DNA of 64,000 nucleotides from Romboutsia sedimentorum (GTDB lineage Bacteria > Bacillota > Clostridia > Peptostreptococcales > Peptostreptococcaceae), in contig NZ_JASKYM010000003.1 in NCBI RefSeq assembly GCF_030131845.1, positions 124,001 to 188,000 of the forward strand. The letters run 5' to 3'. How positions within the stretch are numbered: the first letter of the stretch is position 1; every line of letters starts with the position of its first letter. The position numbers were made by a program, and so were the translations under genes. The notes under the pieces are model-generated. The model was not told the DNA's origin. It did no database searches and saw nothing but the letters and a program-made list of their open reading frames with translations. Shown piece after piece: positions 38,567-46,163 of this stretch.

Positions 38567-40561
38567 ATGAAAAAAAATAATAAAAATATGTGGATTATAT
38601 TATCGGTAGCATTAATAGTAGCTAATCCACAAATCACAAGGCTATCACACGCATTAGAAGTTAATGCAAATCAAGCTACACTAGAAAAAAACATAGAAGA
38701 ACACGTTCCACAGATTTCTGAGGATACAAAATCAGAAGAAGTAGTAACAAATAAAACCGAATTAATATCTGCACTAAAAAATGAAAATATAAAAATAATA
38801 GATATAAAAAATGATATAGACTTACCTGAATCGACTATTATGTATATAAAAGGAAATGGAAAAGAAATAAGAGGAAATGGGAACGAAATAAGAACAGTTA
38901 AAAATCCCGAAAGTGATTTTGTAGAATCATCACGTATATATGTAGAGACAGATACAAAAATAGATAATTTAAAATTGGATGAAATACAGATAAGAGTAGA
39001 ATCTTATGAAATAAGTCTAGATATAGTAAATAACAGTGAAATAAACAATGGAGGTATCCTTTTTTGGGGAGATGTAACATTAGAAAATGTAAAAGTAAAT
39101 AATGGATCAATATATGGTTATGGAAATATAGTCGTGGACTCCAATAAAATGAAAAATGCTACAATAACATATATTGGAAAAAAAGATAAAACACTAAAGA
39201 TAATCAATACCGAAATGAATGGTAAATGGTATAGTGATGCACCCATATGTTCAGAATCAGGAAATATTGAATTAGAGAATGTAAAAATAATAAATCCAGG
39301 AGATCACGCCATATATACAATGGGAAGTAAACACTTAGGAACCAGTATAAGAATAAAAGGAACATTAGAGATAGATGGCGCAAAAAAAGACGCAATAGTT
39401 TTGAGTAGAGAATATGATTACGACCCAAACAATCCACCAGAAGTAAATAAAAATACATTAGAGCTACATATAGACGGAGATATAAAGCAGAAAGGAGATA
39501 CATACACAATAAAGGCAGAAAAAGGAATATATACTAATGTATATTATAATGAGAGTAAAATAAAAAAAGTAATTGATAAATGGTCATATGTGTATTATAG
39601 CACGAAAAATAGAGAAGGAAATGAACCACAATCTATTGTGCATACAAATAAATTAATAGGAGAAGACAGATATCAAACTGCTATAAAAATAAGTAAGGAA
39701 AGATCTGGTGAAGCGAATTATGAAGGATGGAGAGGAGCACGAAATGTAATAGTAGTAAACTCAAATTCGATGGTAGATGCACTTAGTGCAGCACCTTTTG
39801 CATGGAATAAAAGTGCACCAATACTTCTAACAGAAAAAAACAAATTAAACAGTGAAACTAAAAAAGAAATATCAAGGCTTAGACCAGATGATATCTATGT
39901 AATAGGTGGAGAGAATTCTGTATCAGACGCAGTTATAAATGAATTAAAAGATATGGGTATTAATGTAGAGAGAATAAGTGGAAATGATAGATATGAGACA
40001 TCTTTAGAAATAGCTAAAAAACTAGGTCGTGTTTCGGAAATAGCAGTTGTAAATGGAGTAAAAGGAATTCCTGATGCAGTAAGTATTGCACCAGTTGCAG
40101 CTGATAAAAATATGCCAATAGTATTGGCATCACCAAATGAAGGAACTAAGGTATTTGATCAATACATAAAAGAGAATTATATAACAAAATCATACATTAT
40201 AGGAAAAGAAGCAGCTATATCAAATGAAATAGCAAATAAACTGCCAAATCCAGAACGATTAGGTGGAATAGATAGAAATGATACTAATGCAGTTATATTA
40301 GAAAAGTTCTATACGGATGAGAAATTAAATAATATATTTATTGTTAAAGATGGAATGAAGAAACAAGATGATTTAATAGATGCACTGGCAGTAAGTACGT
40401 TAACATTTTATGGAACCTCTCCTGTAGTTATAGTGGGAAATGATTTAAGTAATAAGCAAGAAAGTTTATTATCTAAAAAACATCCTATGGAGATAACTCA
40501 GGTTGGTGGAAATGGAAATGAAAATGTATTTAACAAATTAGTAAATATGTTTAAGAATTAA
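38567..40561 (+). CDS. cell-wall-anchored surface protein 1 (CWB2 repeats)
   Basis: The 664-residue protein has a signal peptide (residues 1-29, ending SHA). A beta-rich, right-handed-helix-like region follows (about 60-340) with recurring IDNLKL, VNNSEIN and ELENVKI strand motifs. Three cell-wall-binding-2 repeats occupy about 361-664 (NKLIGEDRYQTAIK, NVIVVNSNSMVDALSAAPF, IYVIGGENSVS). CWB2 repeats bind the anionic PSII-type polymer and anchor Cwp proteins of the S-layer family. The N-terminal part is probably an adhesin or ligand-binding domain. It is a paralogue of the proteins at 42844 and 46164. Confidence 0.9.
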   Translation: MKKNNKNMWIILSVALIVANPQITRLSHALEVNANQATLEKNIEEHVPQISEDTKSEEVVTNKTELISALKNENIKIIDIKNDIDLPESTIMYIKGNGKEIRGNGNEIRTVKNPESDFVESSRIYVETDTKIDNLKLDEIQIRVESYEISLDIVNNSEINNGGILFWGDVTLENVKVNNGSIYGYGNIVVDSNKMKNATITYIGKKDKTLKIINTEMNGKWYSDAPICSESGNIELENVKIINPGDHAIYTMGSKHLGTSIRIKGTLEIDGAKKDAIVLSREYDYDPNNPPEVNKNTLELHIDGDIKQKGDTYTIKAEKGIYTNVYYNESKIKKVIDKWSYVYYSTKNREGNEPQSIVHTNKLIGEDRYQTAIKISKERSGEANYEGWRGARNVIVVNSNSMVDALSAAPFAWNKSAPILLTEKNKLNSETKKEISRLRPDDIYVIGGENSVSDAVINELKDMGINVERISGNDRYETSLEIAKKLGRVSEIAVVNGVKGIPDAVSIAPVAADKNMPIVLASPNEGTKVFDQYIKENYITKSYIIGKEAAISNEIANKLPNPERLGGIDRNDTNAVILEKFYTDEKLNNIFIVKDGMKKQDDLIDALAVSTLTFYGTSPVVIVGNDLSNKQESLLSKKHPMEITQVGGNGNENVFNKLVNMFKN

Positions 40562-40610
40562 TTTGTAGATGTTACTACAAGTCATTGGCTAAATAGTGAA
40601 TACCTTTTAT

Positions 40611-40720
40611 TTGAGATCGCAATGTATAACAACTTGACTGTGAAAGTCCGTTGTAGCTTTGAGAGTGGGAACTGCTAGTTAAGAGCACATTTTTCTATCG
40701 TGAGGCATAAATAGAAAAAT
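40611..40720 (+). ncRNA. candidate structured RNA element, copy A
   Basis: This aligns without gaps over 110 nt with copy B (45941-46050), about 81 identical positions by hand count. Stems include ACAAC...GTTGT enclosing GACT...AGTC, and TTTTTCTAT...ATAGAAAAA around a GUGAGG-containing loop. GAGAGTGGGAACTG is almost invariant. A decayed copy of the R7-type terminator (40583-40610) precedes both. It matches no riboswitch I know. It sits between the surface protein 1 and M48 genes. Confidence 0.55.
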
Positions 40721-40775
40721 ATATTATAATAATCAGAGTTTTTAAGAAATAAACAATAAATGGAGAGCATAAAAT

Positions 40776-42458
40776 ATGAAAAATAAAATAGACATAATTT
40801 TTAACACAATCTTAGGAATTATATTTTTTACTTGTATAACATCTATAGTTATATCAACAGGAATGGTACTAACTAAAAATTTCAATGAAATTTTTTCAGT
40901 GTTAGCTAAATTTGGATTTATTGAATTTGCAATGATACTTTTAATGGCCATTATTTGGTTTATTACGGACACTTCAATTGATATTCCATTTTATGGTGAT
41001 GATAATGAATTTGAAAAGCTTGTATTGTTGTCTAAAAACAATCCTCAGAAAATGAGAAAAAAGATAAAAATATTATGTGAGTATGAAAAACTTTACATAG
41101 GAGTACTTACTGTTACTGTTATATCTACAGTTATTGGTCTGATAATGATTAGTTTTAAACTAGAGAACATAAGGGGTGGATTAGGCGTATTAATATTTAC
41201 TTTAATAGGGTCTTTGTTTATGGTTTTAAAAATGATGTATATAAAACCTGAATATCCAAATGAAGTAACTATAAATAGACAACAGTACCCAACATTATTT
41301 AAGATTATAGATAGTGCAATTGAGTTAACAAACTCTCCTCAATTAGATGAAATTTTTATTGTTGAAGGTTCAAATGCAGGAATTGCATTTATTCCAGATG
41401 GATTTGGATTTAATGGAAAACACGTTTTATTAATAGGAATTGAAATATTAAAAATATTAAACGAGCAAGAACTTAAATCTGTAATAATTCATGAACTTGC
41501 TCATATTTACAATAATGACACAAATACAACTAATAAGATTTCAAGATGTTTAACTAGATGGAGTACAATAATTGATAAAGTTAAAGAAAAAGATAGTATT
41601 ATTTATGATATATTATTATTGCCATTTGCAAAGATTTATATTGAAAAATTAGAAACATACAAAAATGCAATAGCGCAACCAAAAGAAATAGCAGCAGATA
41701 AAGAAGCAGCTTTATATACTAGTGTTGAAGTTTATGCAAAAGCAAGTGCTAAGCTTGAAATTATAGATTTATTTAAAACAAACCCTTATTGTAAGGTAGA
41801 ACTTAGAGTACAAGAAGAACCTCCAAAAAATTATTTGAATATCATGTTTGATGATTTTAACAATGAAATTATCGAGAGGAAAAGTCAGTGGTTAAATCAA
41901 ATTAAAAAGCCAATATCATCAATATATGATACTCATCCAAGTTTTAGTGAAAGAATGAATGCTTTAGGAATTGATGATTTTAATTATGAAATTGAGTTTG
42001 AAAATCAAAATGAAAACTATAAAAATGAAATAGATAATTTAATAGATATAAAAAATAAGCAATGGTATGAGTCTTGGTGTGATGAATGGGATGAATTTAC
42101 AAAAGAATATAAATTACAATTAGAAATAATTCAAAATTATAAAGAAATCGATGATATAGAAAAAAATATAGAATATGGATTTGCACTTGAAGAGACTAGA
42201 GAATATGACAAAGCCATGGAAGTTTATAAAAATATTCTTTCTAAAGATGAAAATTGTGCTATTGCTATGTACAGAATAGGGCAAAGCTTACTTATTAAAA
42301 ATGATAATAATGGAATTGAATTAATTAAAAAAGCAGCAGATTTAGACAGTGACTTTATTATTAGTGCTATGAATACTATTATTGAATATTCAATGGATAA
42401 TGGAATGAAAGATAAAGTAGACGAAGTGTATGAATGGTTTAGTCAAAAATTAAAGTAA
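40776..42458 (+). CDS. membrane M48-family peptidase with TPR tail
   Basis: The 560-residue protein has membrane helices near the N-terminus (about residues 8-32, 45-64, 108-150) and a zincin domain with HELAH at residues 239-243 and a downstream EIAADKEA that supplies the third zinc ligand. The C-terminal part (about 455-560) reads as TPR-like helices (YGFALEETREYDKAMEVYKNI). This is the HtpX/Ste24-type group. A role in turnover of membrane or surface proteins is possible given the neighbouring adhesins, but not shown. Confidence 0.85.
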   Translation: MKNKIDIIFNTILGIIFFTCITSIVISTGMVLTKNFNEIFSVLAKFGFIEFAMILLMAIIWFITDTSIDIPFYGDDNEFEKLVLLSKNNPQKMRKKIKILCEYEKLYIGVLTVTVISTVIGLIMISFKLENIRGGLGVLIFTLIGSLFMVLKMMYIKPEYPNEVTINRQQYPTLFKIIDSAIELTNSPQLDEIFIVEGSNAGIAFIPDGFGFNGKHVLLIGIEILKILNEQELKSVIIHELAHIYNNDTNTTNKISRCLTRWSTIIDKVKEKDSIIYDILLLPFAKIYIEKLETYKNAIAQPKEIAADKEAALYTSVEVYAKASAKLEIIDLFKTNPYCKVELRVQEEPPKNYLNIMFDDFNNEIIERKSQWLNQIKKPISSIYDTHPSFSERMNALGIDDFNYEIEFENQNENYKNEIDNLIDIKNKQWYESWCDEWDEFTKEYKLQLEIIQNYKEIDDIEKNIEYGFALEETREYDKAMEVYKNILSKDENCAIAMYRIGQSLLIKNDNNGIELIKKAADLDSDFIISAMNTIIEYSMDNGMKDKVDEVYEWFSQKLK

Positions 42459-42624
42459 AAAAAGTAGAGTATCATTGGTATTTAAGGTAGATAATTTAGA
42501 AGATATAGTAGCTTTACTAGAAAGTAAAAATATAAAAACATCACCAGGTCCAATGCCTGAATATATATTTACTTATGATCCAAATGGCTTAAGAATTGGG
42601 TTAAAGGAAGATACATTCATATAA
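42454..42624 (+). pseudogene. VOC (glyoxalase/bleomycin resistance) C-terminal remnant
   Basis: An open frame without a start reads VSLVFKVDNLEDIVALLE, then KTSPGPMPEYIFTYDPNGLRIGL. This is the last half of a vicinal-oxygen-chelate domain (DPNG...glutamate-like end). It directly follows the M48 stop and ends before repeat R5, so it is the scar of a lost gene. Confidence 0.75.
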
Positions 42625-42635
42625 ATATTGAACTT

Positions 42636-42715
42636 AATTGTGAGTATTACACCTACGATTTGTCTCTAACATTGAAATCTACGAACACTCTTATCCATTG
42701 GATATGAGTGTTTTT
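42636..42715 (+). repeat. ssrA-tail repeat R5 with terminator
   Basis: AATTGTGAGTATTACACCTA, CGATTTGTCTCTAACA and TTGAAATCTACGAACA. The terminator stem is CACTC-TTATCC with GGATATGAGTG and TTTTT. The gap 42459-42843 otherwise holds the VOC remnant and the duplicated promoter block. Confidence 0.8.
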
Positions 42716-42730
42716 AATATGTTCACAACA

Positions 42731-42843
42731 TTAGTTAGAATTAATATAATATTTTAAAACAACAACAAATAAAATCAACTATGATACAATTATAATTAAT
42801 GATGCCATTTAAGAGGGAATCTAAAAGTATAGGGGAGAGTAAT
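42731..42843 (+). promoter_or_regulatory. duplicated upstream block of surface protein 2
   Basis: About 113 bp before the gene are nearly identical to 46050-46163 before surface protein 3, with only about 5-6 differences. It includes GATACAATTATAATTAATG (a -10-like TATAAT) and AGGGGAGAG ribosome binding site. Conservation of non-coding DNA at this level marks a recent duplication and co-regulation. Confidence 0.75.
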
Positions 42844-44787
42844 ATGAAAAAATATAATAAAAACATGGGAATTATTTTATGTGGGGTAGTTATAGCTACA
42901 AGTACACAAATCACAACACTATCATATGCACTAGAAGATGATAAAAAGCAAACTACAATAGAAAAAAATGTACAACAGTCTTTTAATTATGTAAAATCAG
43001 GGGTTGTAGAAGTAAGAAATGAAGCACAGTTAGTATCAGCATTAGAAGATTTAAGTATAAAAACAATAGACATAAAGAATGATATACTCTTAGATACAAA
43101 GAATGATATATCTATAAAAGGTGATGGAAAAGAAATAAAAGGAAACGGATATGCGATAAAGACTATCCTAGATGATTATATGCCAAAATATAAATGGATA
43201 ACTGCATATACCGATACAAAAATAGATAACTTAAAGTTAAATGGAATAAGGATATCGTCTACAGAAGGAAACAATGTGGATATAGTAAATAATAGTGAAA
43301 TAAATACCTCAACTATAGAATCATTAGATTCAGATGGTAGTATCTTGTTAGAAAATGTAAAAACAAATAATGCACTTATATCTGGTAAAAAAAGTTTAGT
43401 TGTTAAGTCAAGCAAAATAAAAGATAGCAATATTTCAACTTCTAGAGATAAAGATGGAATAGTTAAGATAATCAATACTGAAATAAGTGGTAAGAGATAT
43501 GGTGATGCGCCAATATCCTTAGACTCAGGCAGTACGGAATTAGAGAATGTAAAAATAATAAATCCAGGAGATCATGCAATATATGCAGAAGGAAACAAAG
43601 AATCTGGAGTGAAGATAAGAGTAAAAGGAATATTAGAGATAGATGGTGCAAAGCAAGATGCAATAGTTTTGAAAAAAGGTGATAGTAGTATAGAGAATCC
43701 AGTAGAGCTATATATAGATGGGGATATAAAGCAAACTGGGGATACATACATAGTAAAAGCGGAAAATGAAGGTACATATACTAAGGTATATTATGATGAG
43801 AGCAAAATAAAAAAAGTAATTGATAAATGGTCAAATGCGTATTATAGTACTAAAGATAGAGAAGGAAATGAACCAGAGTCTATTGTATGTGTAAATAAAT
43901 TAGTTGGAGAGAATGCCTATCAAACAGCTACAAAAGTAAGTAATGAAGGATGGGATAGTGCAAATGATGTAGTAATAGTAAACTCAACTTCAATGGTAGA
44001 TGCGCTTAGTGCAACACCACTTGCAAAATATAATAACTCACCAATACTTTTAACACAAGCAAATAAATTAAATAGTGAAACCAAAAAAGAAATATTAAGA
44101 CTTAAGACTAAAAATGTTTATATAATAGGCGGAAAGAGCGTTGTATCAAATTCAGTTGTAAATGAACTAAAGTCTATGAAGCTTACTGTACAGAGAATAA
44201 GTGGAAATGATAGATACCAAACATCTTTAGAAATAGCTAAAAAACTACCAAATAAACCATCAGAAATAGCAGTTGTAAATGGCGAAACAGGACTTCCTGA
44301 TGCAGTAAGTATTGCACCAGTTGCAGCAGATAAAAATATGCCAATAGTACTAGCATCACCAAATCAAGGAACTAAGGTATTTGATCAATATATAAAAGAT
44401 AATAATATAAAGAAATCTTACGTTATTGGAAGTGAAGTAGCTGTATCAAATACAATAGCTAATAAATTGCCAAATCCGGAAAGACTAGGTGGGATAGATA
44501 GAAATGAAACTAATGCACTTATATTAGAAAAGTTCTACACAAGTGAAGAATTAAATAACATATTTGTTGCGAAAGATGGAATGAAGACTCCAGAATATTT
44601 AATAGATGCATTGACAGTAGGCGTGTTAGCATCTAAAGAAAAATCACCAGTAGTTATAGTAGGAAATGATTTAAATGATAAGCAAGCAAGTTTATTATCT
44701 AAAAAACAGCCTAAGAAGATAACTCAGGTTGGTGGAAGTGGAAATGAAAATGCATTTAATAAATTAGTAAATATATTTAAGAATTAA
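42844..44787 (+). CDS. cell-wall-anchored surface protein 2 (CWB2 repeats)
   Basis: The 647-residue paralogue of surface protein 1 has a signal peptide (MKKYNKNMGIILCGVVIAT..., cleaved after SYA about residue 29), a beta-helix-like region with repeated IDNLKLNGI, IVNNSEIN and ILLENVKT segments, and three CWB2 repeats in the last 300 residues. I choose ATG 42844 with GGGGAGAG 6 nt upstream; an in-frame ATG at 42799 would block the signal peptide with charged residues. The first 29 residues are identical to those of surface protein 3. It occupies its cassette alone. Confidence 0.9.
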   Translation: MKKYNKNMGIILCGVVIATSTQITTLSYALEDDKKQTTIEKNVQQSFNYVKSGVVEVRNEAQLVSALEDLSIKTIDIKNDILLDTKNDISIKGDGKEIKGNGYAIKTILDDYMPKYKWITAYTDTKIDNLKLNGIRISSTEGNNVDIVNNSEINTSTIESLDSDGSILLENVKTNNALISGKKSLVVKSSKIKDSNISTSRDKDGIVKIINTEISGKRYGDAPISLDSGSTELENVKIINPGDHAIYAEGNKESGVKIRVKGILEIDGAKQDAIVLKKGDSSIENPVELYIDGDIKQTGDTYIVKAENEGTYTKVYYDESKIKKVIDKWSNAYYSTKDREGNEPESIVCVNKLVGENAYQTATKVSNEGWDSANDVVIVNSTSMVDALSATPLAKYNNSPILLTQANKLNSETKKEILRLKTKNVYIIGGKSVVSNSVVNELKSMKLTVQRISGNDRYQTSLEIAKKLPNKPSEIAVVNGETGLPDAVSIAPVAADKNMPIVLASPNQGTKVFDQYIKDNNIKKSYVIGSEVAVSNTIANKLPNPERLGGIDRNETNALILEKFYTSEELNNIFVAKDGMKTPEYLIDALTVGVLASKEKSPVVIVGNDLNDKQASLLSKKQPKKITQVGGSGNENAFNKLVNIFKN

Positions 44788-44804
44788 TTTGGAGATATTA
44801 TTAT

Positions 44805-44889
44805 AATCAGGGAATTGTTCCTGCGATTCGTATCCACCATTGAAATCCACGAAAAGATATTGACATAAATTAATGTTAATATCTTTTTT
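44805..44889 (+). repeat. ssrA-tail repeat R6 with terminator
   Basis: AATCAGGGAA, TTG, TTCCTGCGATT make a good left-arm hairpin; then CGTATCCACCA and TTGAAATCCACGAAAA. The terminator AGATATTGACAT / ATGTTAATATCT is shared with R1. From here to 45149 I see only AT-rich DNA and an unassigned 22-codon fragment near 44939-45007. Confidence 0.85.
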
Positions 44890-45170
44890 GTTATATATCA
44901 AACAAATTAAGTGAAATTCATAGAAGATAAAATACAGTATTTAAATCTTATTTGGAAAAGAGTTTAGATGTAGTTATAGATAGACTGTTAGGTAGTAAAT
45001 ATCTCTAAACTATGGACATATACCCAATACTATACCCGATGATTGAGAAGAAATAGATGTATATATTAGTAAGTAAGCTATTAAAGGTTATTATTTTGGT
45101 ATATAATAAATAGAATATCGAGGTAATTAATAAATAAAAAATATAAAAAGTGATTAAAGGGATGATATAT

Positions 45171-45467
45171 TTGAAATTAGATATAACAATAATTAATGAA
45201 ATAATAAAAATATGTGAAAGACATGAATATATAGAAAAAGTAGTTATCTTTGGATCTAGAGCAAGAGGAGATAATGATTTAAAAAGTGATATTGATTTAG
45301 CTATATATTCACAACAATCACTAACAGAGTTTGTTGAAGATATAGAAATGAATACAAAAACTTTATTAGAATATGATTTTTCGCATATGAATACAGTTAA
45401 AGATCAATTTTTTATAGAGCAAGTTAATAAGGAAGGAATTATTATTTATGAAAAGTGTAGAATTTAA
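45171..45467 (+). CDS. MntA-like minimal nucleotidyltransferase (antitoxin)
   Basis: The 98-residue protein has the minimal nucleotidyltransferase motif GS-x10-DxD (FGSRARGDNDLKSDIDLAIY). In the type VII HepT-MntA toxin-antitoxin system, MntA neutralises the HEPN RNase by adding AMP to its tyrosine. I prefer TTG 45171, with AAAGGG 9 nt upstream; GTG 45150 and ATG 45162 are in frame but have no ribosome binding site. It overlaps the HEPN gene by 20 nt. Confidence 0.88.
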   Translation: MKLDITIINEIIKICERHEYIEKVVIFGSRARGDNDLKSDIDLAIYSQQSLTEFVEDIEMNTKTLLEYDFSHMNTVKDQFFIEQVNKEGIIIYEKCRI

Positions 45468-45843
45468 ATATATGAATTTAAAAAAAGCTTATAATAAATT
45501 AGTAGAAGTTAGTAATCTTTATGATGGAAAAGATGAAATTGTTAGAGATAGCTTAATTCAACGTTTTGAGTTTACTTATGAATTAACACATAAAACGCTT
45601 AAAGAAGCTATGAAGTACTTAGGTGTTACTCTTGAAAATTCATTTCCACGTACTATTTATAAAAAAGCATATGTAAATAACTTAATATCAGATGATAAAG
45701 TTTGGATTAATTTATTAGAAGATAGAAATGCTACTTCACATATTTATAATGAAGCTTTATCAGATGAAATTGCAAATAGAATAGTAAATCAGTATGTAGA
45801 AGCAATAGGAGAACTTGTTATCAACTTAGGAAAAATTTTATAA
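45448..45843 (+). CDS. HepT-like HEPN toxin
   Basis: The 131-residue all-helical protein belongs to the HI0074/HEPN family paired with minimal nucleotidyltransferases. It has the catalytic RNase motif Rx4HxY, seen exactly as RNATSHIY near residue 92; the tyrosine is the residue AMPylated by MntA in characterised pairs. It would cleave RNA when free. The 20-nt overlap with the antitoxin gene is typical. The pair fills the whole cassette between R6 and R7. Confidence 0.88.
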   Translation: MKSVEFKYMNLKKAYNKLVEVSNLYDGKDEIVRDSLIQRFEFTYELTHKTLKEAMKYLGVTLENSFPRTIYKKAYVNNLISDDKVWINLLEDRNATSHIYNEALSDEIANRIVNQYVEAIGELVINLGKIL

Positions 45844-45858
45844 CTTTAATTTATAATA

Positions 45859-45941
45859 AATAGTGGGTATTATTTCTATGATTGACCTCTATTATTGAAA
45901 TCTACGAAAAGGTATTGGCTAAATAGCCGATGCCTTTTATT
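45859..45941 (+). repeat. ssrA-tail repeat R7 with terminator
   Basis: AATAGTGGGTATTATTTCTA, then GATTGACCTCTATTA (core decayed), then TTGAAATCTACGAAAA. The terminator is AAAGGTATTGGCT / AGCCGATGCCTTTT. The same terminator, decayed, precedes RNA copy A at 40583. Confidence 0.8.
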
Positions 45942-46050
45942 TGTGCTTGGAATTGGAGACAACTTTATGGGGAAAGTCAGTTGTCGGCTTGATAGTGGGA
46001 ACTGATATTTAAGGGCAATGGTGTCTATTGTGAGGTAGAAATAGAAAAAT
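45941..46050 (+). ncRNA. candidate structured RNA element, copy B
   Basis: This is the partner of copy A. Stem GACAACT with AGTTGTC (7 bp), an invariant GATAGTGGGAACTG, and a distal hairpin TCTATTG...AAATAGA with GUGAGG in the loop. Differences from copy A lengthen or shift stems but keep them paired. It lies between the R7 terminator and the promoter block of surface protein 3, so it could be a leader element or a separate small RNA. Confidence 0.55.
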
Positions 46051-46163
46051 TAGTTAGAGTTAATATAATATTTTAAAACAACAACAAATAAAAAGCTACC
46101 ATGATACAATTATAATTAATGATGCCATTTAAGAGGGAATCTAAAAGTATAGGGGAGAGTAAT
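46050..46163 (+). promoter_or_regulatory. duplicated upstream block of surface protein 3
   Basis: Nearly identical to 42731-42843, with the same TATAAT-containing GATACAATTATAATTAATG and the same AGGGGAGAG ribosome binding site. Confidence 0.75.

Noticed and set aside
40611-40720. Copy A as a c-di-GMP, cobalamin, SAM or T-box riboswitch
   Set aside because: None of the conserved cores of these classes (for example the T-box GGGTGG or the SAM-I kink-turn) could be found; left as an unknown element.
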